From JACMOY01 sp046590855 (lineage in GTDB: Bacteria > Actinomycetota > Actinomycetes > Actinomycetales > Angustibacteraceae), in assembly GCA_046590855.1 (NCBI GenBank), contig JBKJTJ010000242.1, forward strand, positions 1-22,008: a stretch of 22,008 bases of DNA. The letters are read 5' to 3'. The translations under genes were made by a program, and so were the position numbers. Shown here one piece after another: positions 1 to 7,277 of this stretch (position 1 is the first letter of the stretch; each line of letters begins with the position of its first letter). The notes under the pieces are model-generated. The model searched no databases, was not told the origin of the DNA, and saw only the letters and a program-made list of their open reading frames with translations.

Positions 1-150
1 CCCCGAAGTCCGAGACCACCGCGGTGCCGATCTGGTCGGTGTCGGCGTAGTACCGGTAGGAGGCCGTGCCCCCACCGGGGGCCGCGGTCTGCTACCGGTA
101 CTACGCCGACACCGACCAGATCGGCACCGCGGTGGTCTCGGACTTCGGGG
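1..150. repeat. 59-bp perfect inverted repeat at the window edge
   Basis: Bases 1-59 are the exact reverse complement of bases 92-150, separated by a 32-base spacer (60-91) that itself holds a short hairpin (GCCCCC-ACC-GGGGGC). The right arm is coding sequence of the multicopper-oxidase-like gene; the left arm is the same sequence inverted and puts a TAG (57-59) in that gene's frame. A fold-back at a contig end (chimeric read or amplification artefact) is the simplest explanation. A true palindrome continuing to the left cannot be excluded because the sequence begins here. Confidence 0.95.
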
Positions 151-1529
151 CCGACGACGCGAACGGCACGAAGGCAGGGCTGTACGGCGCCATCGTCGTC
201 TCGCCCACCGGCGCGACGTTCGTCGATCCGACGTCCAGGAAGCCGGTCGACCAGGGCGTCGGGGTCGACGTCCGGGTGCCGGGGCAGCCGAGCTACCGGG
301 ACTTCACCCTGGTGCTGGCCGACAACGACCCCCGGCTCGGTCAGGACTTCATGCCCTACCCGACCAACGCCGAGCTGGGCGTGACCGGGATCAACTACCG
401 CACCGCCCCGGTCGGGGACGGGACGAACGCGTTCAGCGTCAACAACCCCGCCACGCCGGTGCTCACGTCGTACGCGGGCGACCCCGTCGTCGTCCACCAG
501 GTGGTCGCACCGGGCAGTGAGCAGGCCCACGTGTTCAGCCTGGGCGGCATGGCGTGGCCGCGCGACCCGTTCGTCGGCAACAGCGAGCTGACGAGCAACC
601 AGGCGATCGGGCCGGGTGAGGCGTTCGACGCCCAGATCGACGGCGGAGCCGGCGGGGTCTCGCACAGCACCGGCGACTACTTCTACGGTGACCTGCGTCG
701 GCCCTTCACCCAGAACGGGGTCTGGGGTCTGCAGCGGGTCCTCACACCGCAGTGCCCGACGCTCGGCCAGGGCATCGAGTGCTTGGACCCCAGCGCCCCG
801 CAGGTGAGCATGCCGACCGCGACTCTGGCAGTGCCGAGTCGGCTGACGGTGGCTGCTCCGCTCGCGGCCAGCACAACCCCGGTGTCCGTGATGTGGAGCG
901 GTGACCGGCCGACCGCCGCCTACCAGCTGCAGATCAGCACCAACGGTGGCGGGTTCACGGACGTGCCGGGCACTGACCCCTCGGCCACGACCGCCCTGGT
1001 CGGTGTCCTGCTCGGCACGACGTCATCGCCCACGACCCTGCAGGTGCGCGTCCAGGGCTGCGTGGCGGCATCCTGCAGCGGCTGGGTGACCGGCCCGAGC
1101 ATGACCGTGTCGCCCGTGGACGACGGGTTGACGTCCGCCGTGAGCTACTCGGGCACGTGGTTGACGGCGACACCGGCGGGTGCCTACGGCGGCGGTGTCC
1201 ACTGGGCCAGCGGCTCCGGGCTCCGAGCGCTGCTGCGTCAGACGTTCAGCACCGTCAGCACCGTCGCGCTGGTGTCGTCGCTCGGCCCTGACCGGGGCAA
1301 GGCGGCGGTGTCGGTCGACGGTGGTCCTGCCGTGACCATCGACCTGGGTGCGGCGACGACCAGCCCTGCCCAGGTCGTGTGGTCGGCGACGGGACTAAGC
1401 GCCGGGGCCAGGCACGAGATCACGGTGACCACGCTCGGCCAGCCCGGCACCTACCTGAACGGCGCCGGGACGCGGGTCCTCGCCTCGGGCACGCGCGTGG
1501 ATGTCGACGGGTTCGTGGTGCTGCGGTGA
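66..1529 (+). CDS. Multicopper-oxidase-like secreted protein, 5' end missing
   Basis: The first ~227 residues resemble the last cupredoxin domains of a multicopper oxidase: an opening YRYYADTDQ stretch, then SDFG, GLYGAIVVSPTG, an AHVFSLGG segment and GDYFYGDLRRPF...GVWGLQRV. In canonical oxidases the last two carry the HxH and HCHxxxH copper ligands; here almost all those histidines are replaced, so this part is unlikely to hold a complete type 1/trinuclear site. Residues ~255-350 look like a fibronectin-III-type beta domain and ~356-487 like another beta-rich, possibly ligand-binding, module. The GTG at 66 is probably not the real start: it lies in the spacer of an inverted repeat whose left arm interrupts the frame, and no signal peptide is present. 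The natural gene probably extends further upstream. Its stop overlaps the next start (GTGA). The family call is fairly sure; oxidase activity is not. Confidence 0.75.
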   Translation: MPPPGAAVCYRYYADTDQIGTAVVSDFGADDANGTKAGLYGAIVVSPTGATFVDPTSRKPVDQGVGVDVRVPGQPSYRDFTLVLADNDPRLGQDFMPYPTNAELGVTGINYRTAPVGDGTNAFSVNNPATPVLTSYAGDPVVVHQVVAPGSEQAHVFSLGGMAWPRDPFVGNSELTSNQAIGPGEAFDAQIDGGAGGVSHSTGDYFYGDLRRPFTQNGVWGLQRVLTPQCPTLGQGIECLDPSAPQVSMPTATLAVPSRLTVAAPLAASTTPVSVMWSGDRPTAAYQLQISTNGGGFTDVPGTDPSATTALVGVLLGTTSSPTTLQVRVQGCVAASCSGWVTGPSMTVSPVDDGLTSAVSYSGTWLTATPAGAYGGGVHWASGSGLRALLRQTFSTVSTVALVSSLGPDRGKAAVSVDGGPAVTIDLGAATTSPAQVVWSATGLSAGARHEITVTTLGQPGTYLNGAGTRVLASGTRVDVDGFVVLR

Positions 1530-2089
1530 GCGGCAAGGGCAACGCCGCCCGCCTGGCCGGCCTCGTGGTAGCGCTCATCGCAGCGGCCGGCTGTGGCGGG
1601 GGACAGGCAGTCGACGCGGTGCCGGCCGCCCAGCCCGAGGTGGCGCGTGCGCCGGCGCGAGCTGTCGCGCTCGGCGCCAGCCAGGACGTCCCCGTGGCGA
1701 GCGCTTTCGGCCCGGGACGCGTGGACGTGAACGCGACGATCACGGTCTTCGCGGTGCGCGACCACGTGGCCGCCGCGGTGCGCCCGAGAACCGCGGCGGC
1801 CCACTGGGCCAGTGCCGACGTCCGGGTCTGCCGGACGGCACCGGTGGTGCTGGGCTTCCCGGCGTGGGTGCTCGGCGATGACGACGGGCGTACCGCCGAG
1901 GCCGCCAAGGTGGTGCTGTCGGAGTTCCCGCGGCCGACGCTGCCTGCAGGCCCGGGCACCACCGGCTGTTCTCGCGGTTGGGTCACCTTCGTGACCTCGA
2001 ACGAGCTGCACCCGACGAAGGTGACGTTCGAGCAGACCCGTCAGGTGCCCCTGCCGTGGCGGATCCGGGCGAGCGGCGGTGCGCGGTGA
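1526..2089 (+). CDS. Putative lipoprotein of unknown function
   Basis: The 187-residue product starts at a GTG overlapping the upstream stop by four bases (GTGA). A longer in-frame start at 1379 would lie inside the oxidase-like gene and is rejected. Residues 1-22 form a basic, then hydrophobic signal sequence ending in a lipobox-like AAGC with Cys23 as the probable lipidation site, followed by a Gly/Ala/Pro-rich linker. The mature part (about 60-187) looks like a small beta-rich domain with two cysteines (VCRTAP and TTGCSRG) that could form a disulfide. A segment around residues 75-130 (VDVNATITVFAV) resembles the extracellular DUF4352-like beta domains often found with ligand or metal proteins, but I do not recognise a named family. 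Its coupling to both neighbours suggests the three products work together at the outer face of the membrane. Confidence 0.75.
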   Translation: MSGKGNAARLAGLVVALIAAAGCGGGQAVDAVPAAQPEVARAPARAVALGASQDVPVASAFGPGRVDVNATITVFAVRDHVAAAVRPRTAAAHWASADVRVCRTAPVVLGFPAWVLGDDDGRTAEAAKVVLSEFPRPTLPAGPGTTGCSRGWVTFVTSNELHPTKVTFEQTRQVPLPWRIRASGGAR

Positions 2090-2706
2090 CGTCCGCTGGC
2101 GGTCTCGCCTCGCGCTCCGGCCGATGGTCGCCGGGAGCGGTCCTGCTGTCCGGTGTGGCGGCCTTGTCGGTGGTTGGTGCGGGGACCGCGGTGCACAGCG
2201 TCGTGGAGTCCCGCCGACTGGCCCACACCTCGGCGTCGGCGATCAGCGACCCCGTCACGCGGGTCAGCTGGGGCACCGTGCAGGTGCACCAGTCCGAGGT
2301 GGTGCAGGGTTTGAGCAGCAGTGCCCTCGGCGGCATGTCCCACGGTGTGCAGAACCTGGTGTCGGAGGGCAAGGCGCAGATCGCGGTGACCGTGACGTTG
2401 CACAACTCCTCGGGCCACGTCGTGCCGTACGACGCGACCGCCTTCCGGCTGCGCACCGGACGCACGGCGCCCACGGGTGCCGCGACGGCACCCATCGGCA
2501 CCAGCCTGAATGCCGGTCGGCTGCGCGACGGCGGGACGGTCGAGGGGACGGTCAGCTTCGTCACTGCGGCTGACGGGTCTCGGCTGTGGCTGCAGCTGGC
2601 CGACGGCCCCGGGCCGGTCCTGGTGCCGCTCGGCACGGCCACGGCGGCGACCGGATCACCGGACGCCGGCGGACCGCCTTCACCCGGCGACGACCACCAG
2701 CACTGA
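2086..2706 (+). CDS. Membrane-anchored extracytoplasmic protein, DUF4352-like
   Basis: The 206-residue product starts at a GTG overlapping the preceding stop (GTGA); the longer frame from 1978 lies inside the lipoprotein gene. One hydrophobic segment at about residues 17-37 (after SGRWSP) is an uncleaved signal anchor or signal peptide. The exported part has an ITVTLHNSSGHVVPYDATAF-type strand pattern and an EGTVSFVTAADGSRLWLQL segment, typical of DUF4352/telokin-like immunoglobulin-fold domains of actinobacterial surface proteins. The tail is Gly/Pro/Asp-rich and ends in DDHQH, a possible weak metal-binding tail. It is the third gene of a tightly coupled set with the oxidase-like protein and lipoprotein; its biochemical role is unknown. 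It converges on the histidine kinase gene with a 54-bp gap in which I see no clear terminator. Confidence 0.75.
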   Translation: MTSAGGLASRSGRWSPGAVLLSGVAALSVVGAGTAVHSVVESRRLAHTSASAISDPVTRVSWGTVQVHQSEVVQGLSSSALGGMSHGVQNLVSEGKAQIAVTVTLHNSSGHVVPYDATAFRLRTGRTAPTGAATAPIGTSLNAGRLRDGGTVEGTVSFVTAADGSRLWLQLADGPGPVLVPLGTATAATGSPDAGGPPSPGDDHQH

Positions 2707-2760
2707 GCGTCCAGCACCACCCGAAGCGGTGAGTCAGCTGCTGCCGGGCACGACGGCGGA

Positions 2761-4194
2761 TCAGCAGTTGACGGGCACGCACGCGGTGACGCGCACCCCG
2801 CCGCCGGGGCAGGACGTGAGGTCGAACGTGCCGCCGGCGTCCCGCACGGTGTCCGCGAGCAGCCGCAGACCCAGGTGCCCGTACTGAGCCTGGGCGCGCA
2901 TGCCGACACCGTCGTCGGCGACAACGGCGGTGACCGCGCCGTCGCGCTGCACCAGCTCGACGGTGACGTCGCGGGCCTCGGCGTGCTTGGCGGTGTTGCG
3001 CAGGGCCTCCCGGACCACCCGGTAGACCAGCACCGCAGCGTCGATCGGCAGGTCCATGACGGGGGGAGCGTCGAGGTGGGTCCGGACGTCACGGCCCAGC
3101 GTCGTCTCGAGCAGGGCGCCGACGGCGCTGGGCAGCTGGCCGGCGCCGAGCTCGGGGGGGTAGATGTCACCGATGAGGGTGCGCAGCGCCGCGACGTCCC
3201 GCCGCACCACCACGGCCGCCGACCGCGCCGCGTGGCGGGCCACGTCGTCGTCCGGTGGTGTCGAGGCGCTCTGCGCTACGGCGGACAGCGAGTAGCTCAC
3301 GCCCACGAGGTCCTGGACGACCGTGTCGTGCAGATCACGCGCAATCCGGCGGCGCTCGTTGTCGGAGGAGCTGATCGCAGCGTGCAGCATCCGGTTGCGG
3401 TCGCCCTCGGTGTGCTCGACCTGACGCGCCATCGACACGGCCAACGGCATGAGCAGGATCAGCAGCAGGGTCACCGACCCGAGGGACAGCGGCAGCAGCG
3501 CTCGCTCGACCCGGTACGCATCCTGGTACACGGCGTGGGCGGGCAGGTACGCCTCGAAGATCAGCGGCTCGCCGTTCGCGCCGGTGAAACCGGCGTACAC
3601 CTCGACGGCCTGGCCGTGCGTCTTCTCGTCGATGTTCTCGTTGTTCTGCAGGTGGGAGATGGCGGCCGTCGCGCGCGTCGTGCCCAGCAAGGCGGCGTCG
3701 TCCGGGTCGAGGGGGTAGCGCCGCCCGATCAGCTCGGTCATGTCGCTGTAGAGGATTCGCGAGTCCGCGGACCAGATCTTCACGCGGAAGATCGACCCGT
3801 CGCTCATCCGGTTGCGCATCGCCGCATTCAGCCGGGACATCGCCGCGGGGTCGCCGGCCCTCAGCTCATCGGTCACCAGCGGTCCGACGATGCCGTCGGC
3901 GACCCCACGACCGGTGGCCTCGGCCTGGACGAGCGCCTCGTTGGTTGCCAGCCGCCCTCCCCACACCACGGTGGCGGCCGCGACGGCGATGAAGACCACC
4001 AGGCTGGAGAGCACGAACGGCCAAAGCGCTGCATACAGCGGACGTCGACTCGGCCGGTCGGTGCTGCCCGCCGGGCCGGGCATCAGCATGATCGGCTGAC
4101 GCGGGCGGGGCAGGCGCGGCAGGCCCGGCCCCCCGGACGTCGGGCCGACCGGGGTGAGCCCGGCGCTGGGCCGTGTCGTGGGGCCTGCCGTCAT
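2761..4194 (-). CDS. Sensor histidine kinase, NarL/DesK type (HisKA_3)
   Basis: This 477-residue membrane kinase has a Pro-rich cytosolic N-terminus (1-50), a membrane helix at about 53-79, an extracytoplasmic sensor region at about 80-232 with no recognised domain, a second helix at 233-255, a HisKA_3 dimerisation/phosphoacceptor segment with NERRRIARDLHD (His289), and a HATPase_c domain with N box REALRNTAKH (Asn400), G1 box DDGVG (427-431) and G2 box GHLGL (439-443). It would autophosphorylate His289 and pass the phosphate to a NarL/FixJ-type regulator, but none lies nearby, so its partner is elsewhere. The ATG at 4194 has only a weak ribosome site; internal Met36/Met38 are alternatives. 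It follows the DUF305 gene on the same strand with a 157-bp gap, so it may have its own promoter. The signal is unknown; the neighbours suggest envelope metal or redox stress (inference). Confidence 0.92.
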   Translation of the reverse strand: MTAGPTTRPSAGLTPVGPTSGGPGLPRLPRPRQPIMLMPGPAGSTDRPSRRPLYAALWPFVLSSLVVFIAVAAATVVWGGRLATNEALVQAEATGRGVADGIVGPLVTDELRAGDPAAMSRLNAAMRNRMSDGSIFRVKIWSADSRILYSDMTELIGRRYPLDPDDAALLGTTRATAAISHLQNNENIDEKTHGQAVEVYAGFTGANGEPLIFEAYLPAHAVYQDAYRVERALLPLSLGSVTLLLILLMPLAVSMARQVEHTEGDRNRMLHAAISSSDNERRRIARDLHDTVVQDLVGVSYSLSAVAQSASTPPDDDVARHAARSAAVVVRRDVAALRTLIGDIYPPELGAGQLPSAVGALLETTLGRDVRTHLDAPPVMDLPIDAAVLVYRVVREALRNTAKHAEARDVTVELVQRDGAVTAVVADDGVGMRAQAQYGHLGLRLLADTVRDAGGTFDLTSCPGGGVRVTACVPVNC

Positions 4195-4351
4195 GCGTCA
4201 TCCCGTCGGTGACCGCGCCGGAGGGCTCCGCGCGACGTGACCGACACGGTGCCCCGACGCTGTCACACGATCGTCAAACCGGGGTCGAAAGGGTTCTGCT
4301 GCGGTACCCATCATGGTGACCCCCACGATCCGAGCGACGGGGCACGTGGCT

Positions 4352-5029
4352 TCAGCCGCCTGCCTTGGCCAGCAGCGCGGTCATCTCGGCGATCTCGGTG
4401 CTCTGGCCGGCGATGATTGCCGAGGCCAGCTTCTTGGCCTCAGGGTTGACCCCCTTGCTCAGCTCGGTCTTGGCTTGGGCGATCGCTCCGCGGTGGTGGG
4501 CAGTCATCCCGGTCAGGAACGCGGCGTCGAACGCCGTCCCGGTCGCCTGCCCGAGCGACTGCATGGACTCGTCCGACATCATCCCGTCGCCGCCCATGCC
4601 GCTCATGCCCGCCATGTCGGACGGCGCGGGGGCACCCCAGCCGGCCAACCAGCCGGTCATCTGTGCGATCTCGGGGCCCTGGGCGGCCGTGATCCGCGCC
4701 GCGAGGTCCTTGACCTGCGGCGAGGAGGCTCGGGTCGCGGCCAGGTCGGCCATCTCCACCGCCTGACGGTGGTGCGGCACCATCCCGGTGGCGAAGGTGA
4801 CGTCATCGGTGTTGTGGTCCCCGGCGGCGGGGGTGCCGGAGGGCGCTGGTGCGGCGTCGGAGGACGAGGAACTCGAGCCCATGCCCGGCATCGTCGAGCC
4901 GGACGTCGAGCCGGCCGTCGAGCCGGCCGTCGAGCCGGCCGTGGTGCTCGAGGCGCCGCAGGCGCCGAGGATCAGGATGCCGGTGAGGGCGAGGGCGGGC
5001 AGGACGAAGGTACGGGTGGTGCGCTTCAT
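4352..5029 (-). CDS. DUF305 lipoprotein, Met/His-rich
   Basis: The 225-residue protein has a basic start (MKRTTR), a hydrophobic stretch and lipobox LGAC with Cys24, so it is a membrane-tethered lipoprotein. A Ser/Thr/Gly linker (about 27-65) includes an AGST repeat from a 12-bp DNA repeat. The rest is a helical DUF305 ferritin-like domain with paired-histidine motifs MVPHHRQAVEMA (His86-87) and MTAHHRGAIAQA (His178-179), and between them a Met-rich loop (about 138-152, with DMAGMSGMGG). Paired His and Met clusters of this kind are typical of extracytoplasmic copper-handling proteins, but the function of DUF305 is only partly established. The ATG at 5027-5029 is preceded by GAGAGG at suitable spacing. 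It lies 81 bp downstream of the DUF6153-like gene on the same strand, a pairing common in actinobacteria and likely one transcript. Confidence 0.9.
   Translation of the reverse strand: MKRTTRTFVLPALALTGILILGACGASSTTAGSTAGSTAGSTSGSTMPGMGSSSSSSDAAPAPSGTPAAGDHNTDDVTFATGMVPHHRQAVEMADLAATRASSPQVKDLAARITAAQGPEIAQMTGWLAGWGAPAPSDMAGMSGMGGDGMMSDESMQSLGQATGTAFDAAFLTGMTAHHRGAIAQAKTELSKGVNPEAKKLASAIIAGQSTEIAEMTALLAKAGG
4893..4940. repeat. Four tandem 12-bp copies in the DUF305 linker
   Basis: The unit GTCGAGCCGGCC (first copy ends in GAC) is repeated four times without gaps, at 4893, 4905, 4917 and 4929. On the coding (-) strand it encodes the AGST-type linker between lipidation site and DUF305 domain. 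Because the unit is a multiple of three, copy-number change would lengthen or shorten the tether without breaking the frame. Confidence 0.95.
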
Positions 5030-5110
5030 GGCAGAGGACCTCTCAGGGAGACGGGCGTGGGTGGCTGGTCCGGTCAGCAGCGCGTCGGCGCGCGACCGGG
5101 GCTCACCGGC

Positions 5111-5527
5111 CTACGTCCGGCAGATCGAGAGCTGGTGCAGCGTCAGGGCGTGCGCGCGCGGCACTGTCCGCGGCGCACGGACATCCAGGGGGCTGCGGCC
5201 GGACCGCAGGAGCGGCTGCTCGGCGCGCTCACGCCGCAGCAGCAGCACCAGCAGGGCCACCGCCGCCGCCAGGATCGCGAGGCAGGCGGGCAGCATGCCG
5301 TGGCCACCGGTCGGTGCGTGGCCACCCGCCGGCAGGTGCGTCGTCGCACGACCGTCGGCGCCCGTCGTGCTCGGCGCCATCACTGCGTGCGACATCGCCG
5401 CCCCGGCCACGGGCGTCGCCGCGTGGCCGGTGGTGAGCCCGTGCATCCCCATCACGCCGGCGAGCAGGCCGGACACCAGCAGGGTGCGAAACCACCACTG
5501 CCGACGGGTCACGGCGAAAGCGCTCAC
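5111..5527 (-). CDS. Small membrane protein, DUF6153-like
   Basis: The 138-residue protein has a membrane helix or signal at about residues 12-30, a His/Met-rich extracytoplasmic segment (about 28-78, with AAMSHAVM and GGHAPTGGHGM), a second strong helix (about 78-97, ending LLVLLLRRE) and a basic cytosolic tail ending in ALTLHQLSICRT. Two helices around a short His/Met loop and the conserved LTLxxLSxxRT end fit the DUF6153 family, usually found beside DUF305 genes; the function is not established, but a link to copper is often inferred from context. The GTG start has no Shine-Dalgarno, yet a TATCCT box ends six bases upstream, which fits a leaderless transcript. It is the likely first gene of a pair with the DUF305 lipoprotein. 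Confidence 0.8.
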   Translation of the reverse strand: MSAFAVTRRQWWFRTLLVSGLLAGVMGMHGLTTGHAATPVAGAAMSHAVMAPSTTGADGRATTHLPAGGHAPTGGHGMLPACLAILAAAVALLVLLLRRERAEQPLLRSGRSPLDVRAPRTVPRAHALTLHQLSICRT

Positions 5528-5533
5528 AGATCA

Positions 5534-5539
5534 AGGATA
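5534..5539 (-). promoter_or_regulatory. Predicted -10 box, leaderless promoter of the DUF6153-like gene
   Basis: Read on the - strand this is TATCCT, matching the actinobacterial TANNNT -10 consensus. Six bases separate it from the GTG at 5527, so the predicted transcript begins on the start codon. That would explain the missing ribosome site. No convincing -35 box is visible. Confidence 0.4.
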
Positions 5540-5568
5540 ACCGGCGCGGCGGCGGCGTCCTGCGGTGG

Positions 5569-7122
5569 TCAGGTGGCGGGCAGGACGTGCAGGCCCGACC
5601 CGTTGCGCTTGGCCGTGTAGAGCGCCGCGTCGGCGGCGCGATAGAGCGCCCGCGCGCCCAGCGGCGAGATCTCGGGCGACGCGGCGGTCGCGACGACCCC
5701 GCCGAGGCTCGCGCGCACCGCCAGCCCGTCGGCGAGCTCGTGCCACGGCTCGCTCCCGATCGCGGCCTGCAGGTCGTGGGCTCGCTGGTGGACGCTGGCG
5801 AGAGTCAGGTGGTCGTCCTCGATGAGGATCGCGAACTCGTCGCCACCGTGACGCACCGCGATGTCGCCGGGACGCACCTGCGCGTGCAGGATCTGCCCGA
5901 GCCGGCGCAGAACGGCGTCCCCGCAGTCGTGGCCGTAGGTGTCGTTGACCTCCTTGAACCCGTCGAGGTCGATCAGCAGCAGGGCCGTCGGAGGCGGTTG
6001 GACACCTCGGGGTCGCTCGAGCCAGGCGTCGAAGGACCGCCGGTTGTGCAGACCCGTCAGCGCGTCGACGTTGACGGCGTGCGCCAGCCAGGCGTGCTCG
6101 GCCCGTCGGCGCTCGCTGGCGATCTGCGCGCGGGCGGCCACCAGGACGGCGCCCCGGGACTGCCAGCGCAGCCGGCCCAGCAGCGCGGCGTGCTCAGCCA
6201 TCGCCCGGACCGCCGGTGACGGGTCGGCCGCGCCGAGGACGGTGGCACGCACCCACAGGGGGAAGGTCAGGGCGCCTGAGGACGCCGACCCCGGCAGGGC
6301 CGGCGCGCTCGCCGCGGCGACCGCCTCCGCGACCTGCCCGGCCCGGCACCGCGCCAGCGCCCCCGCCGCCTCCAGCAGCGGCAGCACCTCTGTGTCGCCG
6401 CCCGACGCCAGCGTCGCGCGGTGGTGGTCGACCGGCCCCGGGGTCGCTCCGGGCTCGCACAGCAGACGCACGATCTCGGCGCACGCCTCGACGTCCCACC
6501 GCCACAGGGGCGGCAGGTCCAGGGTGAGCGCCGCGGGCACGGCCAGAGCCGCCTGCTGCAGCTGGTCCCTCGCCCGGGCCGGGTCGCCGTTCTCGAGCAG
6601 CGCTAGGCCCCACTCCAACCGGGTCAGCACCCGGTTGACGGCGATCGCCGGTGCCTGGGCGGCAACCGCGCAGCGCGGCTCGAGGTCGACCGCGCGCGTG
6701 TACAGCTCGTCGACCAGCTCCCACAGGCGCAGCGAGTTGTACGCCGCGGCCGCAACGACGAAGCCGGCGCAACGGTCCAGCGCCGGCTGGGTCTCGTCGT
6801 CCAGCAGGCTGACGGCCCGGCTGGCGTCGACCATCAGCCGCGCCATGTCACCGCTGGCGGCAGCCGCGACGGCCCGGATCCCCAGGGCCAGCGCGAGCAG
6901 GGCGGGCGCGGCGAGGTGCTCGGCACGGTGCACGAGAGCGGTCGCGTCGGGCGCCTCGACCGGGGTCGTCCCCGACGTCGCGGCGGCGCCGGGGCGGGAA
7001 AGCCGGTGGACGACGTGGGCGGCTTCGAGCACGAACGACACCTCGGCCCAGCCGTGCTCGTCGGCGACGCGGGTCGCGGCTGGCAGCAGGCCGGCAGCGG
7101 CGAGGTGGTCGCCGCCCTGCAC
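5569..7122 (-). CDS. GGDEF diguanylate cyclase with TPR-like N-terminal region
   Basis: The 517-residue cytosolic protein makes cyclic di-GMP from two GTP. Residues 1-335 are Ala/Leu-rich helices resembling TPR-like repeats with no membrane segment, probably a protein-interaction or sensing region. The GGDEF domain (about 350-510) opens with DALTGLHNRRSF, has the metal-binding LIDLDGFKEVNDTYGH segment, the intact active-site GGDEF (426-430) and an RPGD inhibitory site (417-420) exactly five residues before it, so it should be active and product-inhibited. No EAL or HD-GYP partner is in the window. The GTG at 7122 is the first standard start in frame, but coding signal runs on upstream to about 7197 and a strong Shine-Dalgarno sits before a GTC at 7185; the real start is probably there or the end is damaged. 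It lies 41 bp from the next - strand gene. Confidence 0.92.
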   Translation of the reverse strand: MQGGDHLAAAGLLPAATRVADEHGWAEVSFVLEAAHVVHRLSRPGAAATSGTTPVEAPDATALVHRAEHLAAPALLALALGIRAVAAAASGDMARLMVDASRAVSLLDDETQPALDRCAGFVVAAAAYNSLRLWELVDELYTRAVDLEPRCAVAAQAPAIAVNRVLTRLEWGLALLENGDPARARDQLQQAALAVPAALTLDLPPLWRWDVEACAEIVRLLCEPGATPGPVDHHRATLASGGDTEVLPLLEAAGALARCRAGQVAEAVAAASAPALPGSASSGALTFPLWVRATVLGAADPSPAVRAMAEHAALLGRLRWQSRGAVLVAARAQIASERRRAEHAWLAHAVNVDALTGLHNRRSFDAWLERPRGVQPPPTALLLIDLDGFKEVNDTYGHDCGDAVLRRLGQILHAQVRPGDIAVRHGGDEFAILIEDDHLTLASVHQRAHDLQAAIGSEPWHELADGLAVRASLGGVVATAASPEISPLGARALYRAADAALYTAKRNGSGLHVLPAT

Positions 7123-7188
7123 CCGGGCGAGCAGGTCGTAGGCAGCGACGTGGGCGTCGTGCCGGGCCGGGTCGTGCGGGTCGACGAG

Positions 7189-7196
7189 CCACCTCC
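7189..7196 (-). promoter_or_regulatory. Strong Shine-Dalgarno upstream of the cyclase
   Basis: On the - strand the sequence reads GGAGGTGG, a near-perfect match to the anti-Shine-Dalgarno. Four to six bases later, in frame with the cyclase, is GTC (7185-7183) where a GTG or ATG would be expected; the first usable start is 67 bases downstream of the box, at 7122. This suggests the native start was at 7185. Confidence 0.45.
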
Positions 7197-7235
7197 GCCA
7201 GGGCGTCGGCGGCCCGTCCGGACCGCTCTCCCGTC

Positions 7236-7241
7236 AACCTA
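7236..7241 (-). promoter_or_regulatory. Predicted -10 box of the cyclase gene
   Basis: On the - strand this reads TAGGTT (TANNNT consensus), predicting a transcript start near 7229 and a leader that contains the GGAGGTGG box at 7196-7189. I see no recognisable -35 element; the stretch upstream is an extremely GC-rich divergent region shared with the hydrolase gene. Confidence 0.3.
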
Positions 7242-7277
7242 CCCGCGGCCCGCGGCGGGCCGGGCCGCTACGACACA

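Noticed and set aside
1379..2089. Longer 236-residue version of the lipoprotein gene
   Set aside because: The first 49 codons lie inside the oxidase-like gene; the GTG at 1526 gives a normal lipoprotein signal and a GTGA overlap.
2875..4212. Long + strand ORF opposite the histidine kinase
   Set aside because: It is exactly antisense to the kinase, has low-complexity composition and no domain; high GC makes such mirror ORFs common.
4313..5620. Long + strand ORF across DUF305 and DUF6153 genes
   Set aside because: Arg/Gly/Gln-rich with no recognisable motif; antisense to two genes with clear signals and lipobox.
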